A stretch of 7,441 bases of DNA. It comes from Planctomycetia bacterium. Lineage in GTDB: Bacteria; Planctomycetota; Planctomycetia; Gemmatales; Gemmataceae. Shown here piece by piece: positions 1-7,224 of the stretch. The notes under the pieces were generated by a model, which did no database searches, was not told the origin of the DNA, and saw nothing but the letters and a program-made list of their open reading frames with translations. Within the stretch, counting starts at the first letter, position 1. The number at the start of each line of letters is the position of its first letter. The stretch lies in assembly GCA_025356615.1 (NCBI GenBank), contig JANXSH010000993.1, forward strand, positions 1-7,441, read 5' to 3'. Made by a program: the position numbers and the translations under genes.

Positions 1-10
1 CCGGTCTTGC

Positions 11-48
11 TCCCCCTCCCTTTTAGGGGAGGGGGCTGGGGGGTGGGG
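11..48. repeat. C/G-rich hairpin with G-quadruplex potential
   Basis: A perfect 9-bp inverted repeat (CCCCCTCCC at 12-20, GGGAGGGGG at 27-35) encloses a 6-base loop. The right arm continues into a G-rich tail. Four G-runs at 26-29, 31-35, 38-43 and 45-48 are separated by only 1, 2 and 1 bases, which fits the usual G-quadruplex pattern. The element lies in the non-coding lead before the histidine kinase. Its form suggests a dispersed intergenic repeat or the terminator of an upstream gene, but copy number cannot be judged from one window. A short reading frame runs across it and looks spurious because of its base composition. Confidence 0.6.
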
Positions 49-181
49 TCTAACCAGCGACCTCCCGTGATCCTCGAAACCACTGCTACCCGACCGGCTC
101 GCCCAAATCGAACGCCAGACTCCCTGTGGTGCAAGTCCAGGGCATCCAAGACAGAAATCGTGCCGGACAGTGTTGATAACC

Positions 182-2023
182 ATGACTCTTCGCGGACACA
201 TCCTGTTAGCCGTGACACCTTTGTTGCTCCTCCTCCTCTGCCTGGGCGGGGCCGGGGCGGCGCTACTGCTCCAGCTCGGCCAGCGCAGTGACGCCATTCT
301 GCGGGAGAACTACGACAGCGTGCGCGCGATGGCCGGGCTGAACGAGGCGCTCGAGCGGATCGACTCGTCGTACCAGTTCGCCCTCGCCGGTCAGGAGCGG
401 GACGCCCGCGAGGCGCACCGCGCCAACTGGGTTCTCTACCGGGAGCAACTCGGCGTCGAGGAACGCAACGTCACCATCTTCCCCGAAGAGCAGCACCTCG
501 TCGCCGAGTTGCAAGACCTCACGATCCGCTACCAGGCGCAAGGGGAGGCGTTCTATGCTCACCCGGCGAGGGACAGGCAAAGGGACTATTTTGGGGAGCG
601 AGGGCTATTGCACACCTTCGCCGAGATCAAGCGGGTGGCGGCGGCGATTCACGACATCAACGAGGAGGAGATGCACAACGCCAGCCGGAAGGCGCAGGAC
701 ACCGCCCGCATGTCCGTGATCGGGTTCGCCTTCGGGCTGGCGCTGTCCGTGGTGCTGGCGGTGACTGCCGTCTTGTGGCTACAGCGGACGATCCTCGGAC
801 CCATCCAGGCCGTGACCGAGGCTGCGACGGCCATCGGCGCGGGGCAACTCCACCTCGTCGTCCCAGTGCGAGGCCAGGACGAGGTGGGCAGGCTGGCGCA
901 GGCGTTCAACGTGATGACGGAGAAGCTGCGCGGGTATCGCCAGTCGAACACCGAACGACTCCTCCACGCGCGACTCACGGCGCAGGCCACCATCGATTCG
1001 TTCCCCGATCCGGTGATCGTGATCGACCTGTTCGGGCGGGTCGAGTTCGCGAATCCCGCCGCCCAGAGCCTCCTCGGCGTCCCGCCCCCGAAGGATGGCG
1101 AGCCTCTCGCCGTGTGGCACCCGCCCGAATCGTTGCGCCAGCACGTCGAAGACGCCCTCCGCCAACAGAGGCCCGTGCTGACGAAGGCGTTCGACGAGGC
1201 GGCGACGTTCCGGGTCGATGGCGAGGACCGGACGTACCTCCCCCAGGTCCGGCCCACCCGGTCCCCCGAAGGCGAGACGCTGGGGGCGGCGGTCGTCCTC
1301 AACGACGTGACACGGTTCCGGCTGCTCGACCGGCTCAAGTCGGACTGGGTGGCGACCGTCAGCCACGAACTGAAGACGCCCCTGACGAGCGTCCGGCTCG
1401 CGGTCCATGTGCTGCTCGAGGAGGTCGTCGGCCCCCTCGAGCCGAAGCAACTCGAGCTTCTCGTCGAGGCCCGCGAGAACACCGAGCGGTTGCTAAAACT
1501 GATCGAGCAACTCCTGGCCCTGGCGAAGCTGGAGGAGGGCGAGGAGCGACTCTCCATTCGCCCGGTCGATCCGGCGGACCTCCTGCGGGCCGCCGCCGAC
1601 GACGCCCTGTCTCGCGCGGAAGACAAGCGGCTCGCCGTCGTGATCGACGACACCCCCGGCCTGCCCCCCATCGCCGTGGACTCCGTCCGCCTGGGGCGGG
1701 CCCTCGACAACTTGCTCGACAACGCGATCACCTATACGGAGGTAGGGGGGAAGGTGACGCTCTCGGCGAAACTCATCGACGACGGGCGGGTTCGGCTGAC
1801 CGTGAGCGACACCGGAATCGGCATCCCGGCGGAGTCCCTCCCGCACGTCTTCGACCGATTCTTCCGGGTGCCCGGTCGGGACCAGATGCCGGGAACCGGG
1901 CTTGGTTTGGCCATCGTGCGCGAGATCGTGATTGCCCACCACGGCGACATCGTTTGCGAGAGCGAGCCGGGGCGGGGGACGACGTTCCACATCACCCTGC
2001 CTCGATGGGAGGAGGGTGCATGA
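182..2023 (+). CDS. Membrane sensor histidine kinase (HAMP-PAS-HisKA-HATPase), likely kinase half of a split KdpD
   Basis: This 613-residue protein is a complete transmembrane histidine kinase that should autophosphorylate and pass phosphate to a response regulator not present here. The order is: TM1 (about 8-31), a helical extracytoplasmic sensor region (about 32-177), TM2 (178-200), HAMP (201-253), PAS (about 265-380), HisKA with phospho-acceptor His395 in VSHELKTP, and a HATPase domain. The HATPase has N-box N510/N514 (DNLLDNA), G1 D543 (DTGIG), an F-box FDRFF and G2 GTGLGL at 571-576, so all catalytic boxes are intact. Its stop codon overlaps the ATG of the KdpD input-domain gene (ATGA), which implies translational coupling and a shared role. 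The sensor region resembles the four-helix-bundle type found in chemoreceptors and is unlike the four-TM plus GAF region of classical KdpD. The ATG at 182 is chosen because it directly precedes the hydrophobic segment; an in-frame GTG at 170 would add four residues. Neither start has a clear Shine-Dalgarno site. The kinase call is firm; the potassium-sensing role is inferred from the neighbour. Confidence 0.93.
   Translation: MTLRGHILLAVTPLLLLLLCLGGAGAALLLQLGQRSDAILRENYDSVRAMAGLNEALERIDSSYQFALAGQERDAREAHRANWVLYREQLGVEERNVTIFPEEQHLVAELQDLTIRYQAQGEAFYAHPARDRQRDYFGERGLLHTFAEIKRVAAAIHDINEEEMHNASRKAQDTARMSVIGFAFGLALSVVLAVTAVLWLQRTILGPIQAVTEAATAIGAGQLHLVVPVRGQDEVGRLAQAFNVMTEKLRGYRQSNTERLLHARLTAQATIDSFPDPVIVIDLFGRVEFANPAAQSLLGVPPPKDGEPLAVWHPPESLRQHVEDALRQQRPVLTKAFDEAATFRVDGEDRTYLPQVRPTRSPEGETLGAAVVLNDVTRFRLLDRLKSDWVATVSHELKTPLTSVRLAVHVLLEEVVGPLEPKQLELLVEARENTERLLKLIEQLLALAKLEEGEERLSIRPVDPADLLRAAADDALSRAEDKRLAVVIDDTPGLPPIAVDSVRLGRALDNLLDNAITYTEVGGKVTLSAKLIDDGRVRLTVSDTGIGIPAESLPHVFDRFFRVPGRDQMPGTGLGLAIVREIVIAHHGDIVCESEPGRGTTFHITLPRWEEGA
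2010..2016 (+). promoter_or_regulatory. Ribosome binding site of the kdpD-type gene
   Basis: AGGAGGG sits just before the ATG at 2020 and inside the last codons of the kinase gene. It fixes the start of the second gene at 2020. The same reading frame is open far upstream, but that extension lies inside the kinase gene and encodes an Arg/Pro-rich sequence typical of a shadow frame. Confidence 0.75.
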
Positions 2024-3150
2024 CTACCGAAGCCAGCGAGCGCCCCCGGCCCGAACACTTCCTCAGCATGATCCGCGACCAACAGCGGGGTCGGCTGAAG
2101 ATCTACCTCGGGTTCGCCCCCGGCGTGGGCAAGACCTACGAGATGCTCCAAGAGGGGCAACGGCTCATCCGACAGGGGGTGGACGCGGTCATTGGGGTCG
2201 TGGAGACGCACGGACGGGCCGACACAGCCGCCCAGATCGGTGGCCTCGAGCAGGTGTCGCTGAAGCGGATCGAGTATCGAGGCGTCACGCTGGAAGAGAT
2301 GGACACCGACGCCGTGCTGGCCCGACGCCCCACCGTGGCCCTGGTCGATGAGCTGGCCCACACCAACGCCCCCGGCTGCAAGCACGCGAAGCGGTATCAG
2401 GACGTAGAGGAGCTGCTCCGCGCGGGCATCCACGTCATCACCACCATGAACATCCAGCACCTCGAGAGCCTGTACGACATCATCGAGCGGTTCGCCGGGG
2501 TCAAGGTGAAGGAGCGAGTGCCGGACTACGTCCTCGCCCAGGCCGACCAGATCGTCAACGTGGACCTGTCCGCCGAGGACTTGCAGGAGCGATTGCGGCA
2601 GGGAAAAGTCTACCCGGCCGAGCGCGTCGAGCGGGCGCTATCGAACTTCTTCACGGGCGACAACCTGAGCCGACTGCGCGAGCTGGCGCTCGAGGAGATC
2701 GCCTCCGCACTCGACCAGCAACGGCAAAAGCAGGGGGGGCCAGCGGACAACGGGTCCGACCGCGTGATGGTGTGCCTGAGTTCGCGCAGCCCCAACGTGC
2801 ATCGCCTCTTGCGGAAGGCGGCCCGCCTCGCGGATCGCTTCAACGCCCCGTGGTACGCCGTCTACATCCAGACGCCCCGCGAGCGCCTGGACCGCATCGA
2901 CGCGGCGACGCAACGGATGGTGAGCGACTCCCTCGCACTGGGGCAACAACTGGGCGGCATCGCCATGCCGTTCACCGGGCCGAGTTTCGAGGAGGCCGTG
3001 GCCGTCTTCGTGGCGGAGTACCGGATCACTCACATCCTGATGGGCCGATCACAGCGGCCGTGGTATCAGCGGTGGTTCGGGAGGACGGCCCTCGATCGGC
3101 TGTTGCAAGCCGTCCCCCAAGTGGATATCACCGTGGTCGATGTGCGGTAG
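2020..3150 (+). CDS. kdpD: Truncated KdpD: N-terminal KdpD domain plus universal stress protein domain
   Basis: The 376-residue product matches only the cytoplasmic N-terminal part of KdpD (E. coli KdpD is about 894 residues). The KdpD domain spans about 22-230, with Walker A GFAPGVGKT (31-39), a Walker-B-like ALVDELAHTNAPG (107-119) and the family motif TTMNIQHLESL (141-151). A universal-stress-protein domain follows (about 247-374), including WYAVYIQTP (278-286) where E. coli has WHAVYVETP. The four transmembrane helices, GAF region and histidine kinase of full KdpD are absent. The frame ends cleanly in TAG, so this is a real short form and not a broken gene. Stand-alone KdpD N-terminal proteins are known, for example in Anabaena. 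In E. coli this region modulates KdpD output in response to potassium and ATP. The gene overlaps the upstream kinase by four bases, so the protein probably acts as a soluble regulatory partner of that kinase. Residues S255-x-S257, 20 residues, then W278-Y-A-V-Y282 resemble the c-di-AMP motif of Staphylococcus KdpD. No kdpE follows. Confidence 0.93.
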   Translation: MTTEASERPRPEHFLSMIRDQQRGRLKIYLGFAPGVGKTYEMLQEGQRLIRQGVDAVIGVVETHGRADTAAQIGGLEQVSLKRIEYRGVTLEEMDTDAVLARRPTVALVDELAHTNAPGCKHAKRYQDVEELLRAGIHVITTMNIQHLESLYDIIERFAGVKVKERVPDYVLAQADQIVNVDLSAEDLQERLRQGKVYPAERVERALSNFFTGDNLSRLRELALEEIASALDQQRQKQGGPADNGSDRVMVCLSSRSPNVHRLLRKAARLADRFNAPWYAVYIQTPRERLDRIDAATQRMVSDSLALGQQLGGIAMPFTGPSFEEAVAVFVAEYRITHILMGRSQRPWYQRWFGRTALDRLLQAVPQVDITVVDVR

Positions 3151-3164
3151 GGTGCCGGAAGCTG

Positions 3165-4304
<1,140 letters not shown>

Positions 4305-4348
4305 TGGCCCCTCGTATCATTGGGGTGTTGGATCATCGATGCCTTTCC

Positions 4349-5107
4349 TTACTTACCTAACCGTGACAGCGCTTCTTGAAATGGTATGCTGGAAACCCGA
4401 ACGATGCCGTCGAACGGCCTGTCGAGTTCCAGGATCAGGAACAACGCGGCCGAGATCGACAGCGAGCAGACGATCAGTACCACGACGACCGTGGCGTTTC
4501 GCGGGGCCATCAGGCCGTAGCCGCCGAACAGGACGACGAGCCAGAGGACGAGGACCACTAGGAACGGCGACGGGACCGAGCTGTCCTTCTGGGCAGCCAG
4601 CCGCAAGCGCGTCTGCCCCAACTCCGTCGTGAGATCGAGGGCGCGGCCTTTGATGACACGCTGGGCATCAGTCTTCGGCGAAAATTCGCCGAGCTTGTCA
4701 TAGAAAGTTTCCATCTCGGTCATGGCCGCGCCCGGTGTCAGAGTCGCCTTCTGGCCGTCGTGGGGCCAAAGGCTGTCGAAGATGATCGTGACGCCGCGAT
4801 GGAGCAACTCGCGCAGTTCCTTGGTCTCGGATCCATACCGGGCCAAGAGGCGGTCGAGGAGTACGACGTTAGCGGACATTTGTTTGACGGAGTTACTCTG
4901 CGTGTCGTAGGTCCCTTTCGCGGAGGCGATGAGCAGGCCGAGGACCAGGGCCGTCAGCGTCGCAATCACGCCCAGCCCTAACTTGACGACGTCCTTCGAT
5001 TCGGCGTTCAGATGGTTCGCCGGCAAGGCCCGCCCGAGGAACATCGTGAGGAGCGAGGCCCCGAAGATGCACGCGAATACCAGACCCGCAATCGCCAGCG
5101 AACTCAT
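4349..5107 (-). CDS. DUF4239 (bestrophin-like) membrane protein
   Basis: This 252-residue integral membrane protein has four predicted helices: TM1 about 5-24, TM2 about 43-63, TM3 about 180-200 and TM4 about 205-226. A soluble, mostly helical stretch of some 115 residues lies between TM2 and TM3. The C-terminal signature LELDRPFDGIVRVSSIPFQ (226-244) right after TM4 is typical of DUF4239 proteins, whose distant resemblance to bestrophin channels suggests ion transport; no substrate is established. Other bacterial members have the same layout and a similar length, so the gene looks intact. It lies between the sulfatase and the FGE on the same strand, 44 bases ahead of the FGE, and could share its transcript. 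A link to sulfate-ester metabolism is only positional. The ATG at 5107 begins a hydrophobic helix directly; a weak GAGA precedes it. Confidence 0.85.
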   Translation of the reverse strand: MSSLAIAGLVFACIFGASLLTMFLGRALPANHLNAESKDVVKLGLGVIATLTALVLGLLIASAKGTYDTQSNSVKQMSANVVLLDRLLARYGSETKELRELLHRGVTIIFDSLWPHDGQKATLTPGAAMTEMETFYDKLGEFSPKTDAQRVIKGRALDLTTELGQTRLRLAAQKDSSVPSPFLVVLVLWLVVLFGGYGLMAPRNATVVVVLIVCSLSISAALFLILELDRPFDGIVRVSSIPFQEALSRLGK

Positions 5108-5145
5108 GTTGGGTCTCTCGATGGATCAGGCACGAATAAGGGCTA

Positions 5146-5192
5146 CGAGGATCGTTCCCCCGCATCGGTCAGCGGTGGGAGAACGATCCTCG
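5146..5192. terminator. Long hairpin between repeat ORF and DUF4239 gene
   Basis: Perfect 12-bp arms CGAGGATCGTTC (5146-5157) and GAACGATCCTCG (5181-5192) are separated by 23 bases. After one mismatch, a further three C-G pairs shorten the loop to about 15 bases. Reading on the minus strand, the hairpin is followed by a moderately T-rich stretch (CCCTTATTCG), so it could be an intrinsic terminator for the genes upstream. It could equally be a leader structure of the DUF4239 gene, which starts 39 bases further on. The inverted repeat is certain; its role is not. Confidence 0.5.
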
Positions 5193-5205
5193 CGGGAAAC
5201 AGCGA

Positions 5206-5409
5206 TCACGGGGTGTAGGAGCCGCTCCGGGAGTAGGATCGGCCCGTGTAGGGATTGGTGCCCGACCCCGAGTGATTGTAGGTGTTGTTGTAGGGGTTGT
5301 AGGTAGTCGAGCCGGACCGGGACCGTCCGGTGTAGGGGTTGTAGGTGGAGTGCGAGGAACTGCCCTGGCCGGTGTAGGTGTTGTACGAGCAGAGCGCCCA
5401 CCAGGCCAA
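5206..5409 (-). CDS. Small YNPYTG-repeat ORF, hypothetical or gene remnant
   Basis: The 67-residue frame is made almost wholly of imperfect repeats of about 13 residues: YNTYTGQGSSSHS, TYNPYTGRSRSGS, TTYNPYNNTYNHSGSG and TNPYTGRSYSRSGS. It is rich in Tyr, Asn, Gly, Ser and Thr. The DNA repeats too, with TACAACCCCTACACCGG-like units. The composition fits an extracellular or surface low-complexity tail, but no catalytic domain can be named. The only usable start is TTG at 5409, which directly follows an in-frame TAG and has no good ribosome site. There is no signal peptide beyond a short hydrophobic start (MAWWALCS). It may thus be the left-over C-terminus of a larger repeat protein. The frame is the same as that of the sulfatase, whose TAA lies 66 bases upstream. 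Periodic repeats that keep this one frame open argue that it was once coding. Confidence 0.4.
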   Translation of the reverse strand: MAWWALCSYNTYTGQGSSSHSTYNPYTGRSRSGSTTYNPYNNTYNHSGSGTNPYTGRSYSRSGSYTP

Positions 5410-5433
5410 CTAGCAGCCCCCAGTGGACGAACC

Positions 5434-5462
5434 GGCGGGCGTCCCTCGCCGGGACTCCCGCC
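5434..5462. terminator. GC-rich hairpin after the sulfatase gene
   Basis: Arms at 5434-5445 and 5451-5462 pair over 12 positions with one mismatch around a 5-base loop. It begins 13 bases past the sulfatase stop codon, as expected for a terminator or a 3'-end stabilising structure of that gene. No T-tract follows on the minus strand, so Rho-independent termination is unproven. Confidence 0.5.
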
Positions 5463-5475
5463 CCGTTCTTGTCTC

Positions 5476-7215
5476 TTACCGGCTGCGTTGTGCCTTCATG
5501 GCCTCCTCGATCCTCGCCTTCACGGCGTCGAGGTTGAAGCTCGCGCCCTTCTGCATGGGCGGGTACCGGATGGCCGTCTGTGCCAGCTTCGCCACCTCCT
5601 CCTGGACGAACACGAACCGCCAGAACTCGTACTGGAACCAGCTGAAGTAGTTCTGCGACCCGTTCAGGCTCCCGTTCTCCGGCCAGTCCATCCGCTCGAA
5701 CGGGTCGAGGCGCAGGTTGGTGATCGTCGGGGCGTCCACATGGACCTTGCCGCCGAGCCAGCCGTTGGGCTGCTCGATGAAGCGGTACTTGAAGTCGTCG
5801 ATGCGCACCGCGCCGAGGGTGCTCTCGCCGAAGTAGAAGATCTCGTGACGCTTCGACGGCCCCTTGCCGGTTATCATGTCCAACTGGTTGTAACTGTCGA
5901 GGTGGTTCTTGTAGGTCCGGTCGCCGATCTTCTTGCCCTTCAGCAGTTCCGCCTTGATGTTCGGGTTGCCGGCGGCGGCGACGAGAGTCGGGAACCAGTC
6001 GAGGCCGGACATGATCCCGTTCTCGACCTTGCCGGCGGGGACGTGGCCCGGCCAGCGAACCATCGCGGGGGCGCGGAAGCCGCCCTCGTAGATCGTGCCT
6101 TTCTGTCCCTTGAACGGCGTGTTGCCGCCGTCCGGCCAGGTGAACGTCTCCGTCCCATTGTCGGTCGTGAACACGACGATCGTGTTGTCGTCCACCCCCA
6201 TGTCCTTTAGCTTCTTCATCACCAGCCCGACATCGTCATCGAGTTGCGCCATGCCGGCCTCTTGGAGCGACCAGCCGTTTTTCGAGTTGCGCAGCTTCTT
6301 GTACTTGTCCGACAGGTGAGTGACGACGTGCATGCGCGTCGGATTGAGCCAGAGGAAGAACGGCTTGTCGTCGGCCTTGGCCTTCTCGATGAAGGCGAGG
6401 GAAAGGTCGCGGATCTCGTCGTCCACGGTCTCCATCCGCTTCGGGTAGAGCGTGCCCGCGTCCTTGATCTTCTGCTTGCCGATCTTGCCCCAGCGCGGCA
6501 TAACGGTCGCGTCGTCCTTGTCCGTCGCCCACGAGTGGACCATGTTGCGCGGCCCGACCCGGTTCAGCAGTTCTTGCGGGTAGCCGGGGTGCGCGGGGTC
6601 TTCCATCGCGTCGAGGTGGTAGAGGTAGCCGAAGAACTCGTCGAAGCCGTGGACGGTCGGCAGGAACTCGTTGAGGTCGCCGAGGTGGTTCTTGCCGAAC
6701 TGCCCCGTGGCGTATCCCAGGTCTTTCAGAGCGGTCGCGATCGTACACGCCTCGGCGGGCAGCCCGAGTTTGGCTCCGGCCTGGCCGACCGTGGTCATGC
6801 CGGTGCGGATCGGCAGTTGGCCGGTGATGAACGCCGCGCGGCCCGCCGTGCAACTGGCCTCGGCGTAGTAGTCGGTGAAGATCATGCCTTCCTTGGCGAG
6901 CTTGTCGAGGTGTGGCGTCCGCCCGGCCATCATGCCCCGGTGGTAGGCACCGATGTTCCACATGCCGATGTCGTCGCCCATGATGACGACGATGTTCGGC
7001 TTCTTGCCGCCCTTCGGCTTCTCGTCGTCCTGGGCCGATATGAACTGATAGCGGTCCGCCCCCTCAGCACAACAAGGGGCACCCTCCTTCTCGGCGGGAG
7101 GGGTTGCCCCCGTGAGTTGCTGGAACACGTTGAGTTTCCCGGACGCTGCGCCGTAGCCGAGCAGCGTGCCTGCCGCCAGGCAGACGCAGGCCAGGAACAT
7201 TGACTTTCGGGACAT
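5476..7215 (-). CDS. Secreted arylsulfatase (type I, formylglycine-dependent) with CTAGR motif
   Basis: The 579-residue protein is a type I sulfatase, hydrolysing sulfate esters in a metal- and formylglycine-dependent way; the substrate cannot be told. A signal peptide covers about residues 1-25 (MSRKSMFLACVCLAAG, then a hydrophobic core ending in GAAS), with no twin arginine, so Sec export is likely. A flexible linker (about 30-70) holds a Cys-Cys pair (CC at 48-49). The catalytic domain starts at KPNIVVIMGDDIG with metal ligands Asp81 and Asp82. The nucleophile is Cys122 in CTAGR (122-126), the P-to-A variant of the CxPxR signature. Other expected residues are Lys175/His177 (GKNHLGD), His296 (NPTRMH), Asp352-Asn353 (TTDNG) and Lys369 (TPFKGQKG). 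The length is normal and the frame intact. The start at 7215 is chosen because GGAGG (7220-7224) precedes it and a signal peptide follows at once; an upstream ATG at 7308 would put 31 polar residues ahead of that signal. The Cys form needs FGE, and an FGE gene lies downstream on the same strand. Confidence 0.95.
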   Translation of the reverse strand: MSRKSMFLACVCLAAGTLLGYGAASGKLNVFQQLTGATPPAEKEGAPCCAEGADRYQFISAQDDEKPKGGKKPNIVVIMGDDIGMWNIGAYHRGMMAGRTPHLDKLAKEGMIFTDYYAEASCTAGRAAFITGQLPIRTGMTTVGQAGAKLGLPAEACTIATALKDLGYATGQFGKNHLGDLNEFLPTVHGFDEFFGYLYHLDAMEDPAHPGYPQELLNRVGPRNMVHSWATDKDDATVMPRWGKIGKQKIKDAGTLYPKRMETVDDEIRDLSLAFIEKAKADDKPFFLWLNPTRMHVVTHLSDKYKKLRNSKNGWSLQEAGMAQLDDDVGLVMKKLKDMGVDDNTIVVFTTDNGTETFTWPDGGNTPFKGQKGTIYEGGFRAPAMVRWPGHVPAGKVENGIMSGLDWFPTLVAAAGNPNIKAELLKGKKIGDRTYKNHLDSYNQLDMITGKGPSKRHEIFYFGESTLGAVRIDDFKYRFIEQPNGWLGGKVHVDAPTITNLRLDPFERMDWPENGSLNGSQNYFSWFQYEFWRFVFVQEEVAKLAQTAIRYPPMQKGASFNLDAVKARIEEAMKAQRSR

Positions 7216-7219
7216 GGAG

Positions 7220-7224
7220 CCTCC
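7220..7224 (-). promoter_or_regulatory. Ribosome binding site of the sulfatase gene
   Basis: On the minus strand GGAGG lies four bases before the ATG at 7215 and decides that start over the in-frame ATG at 7308. Confidence 0.75.

Noticed and set aside
49..181. Promoter for the kinase-kdpD operon
   Set aside because: No convincing -35/-10 or sigma-54 pattern was found; the operon may be read from upstream genes.
7..291. 94-codon frame across the window start
   Set aside because: It runs through the G-rich hairpin repeat and into the kinase gene in another frame, with proline/arginine composition and no motif.
649..1731. 360-codon open frame antisense to the kinase
   Set aside because: Ser/Arg-rich shadow of a high-GC gene, with no domain; the sense strand encodes a complete kinase.
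775..2019. Open extension of the kdpD frame far upstream of 2020
   Set aside because: It overlaps the kinase gene and encodes Arg/Pro-rich low-complexity sequence. A strong ribosome site and family-typical start lie at 2020.
5272..7203. Two long plus-strand frames (about 312 and 319 codons) opposite the sulfatase
   Set aside because: Both are Val/Arg/Leu/His-rich antisense shadows without recognisable motifs; the minus-strand sulfatase explains the region.
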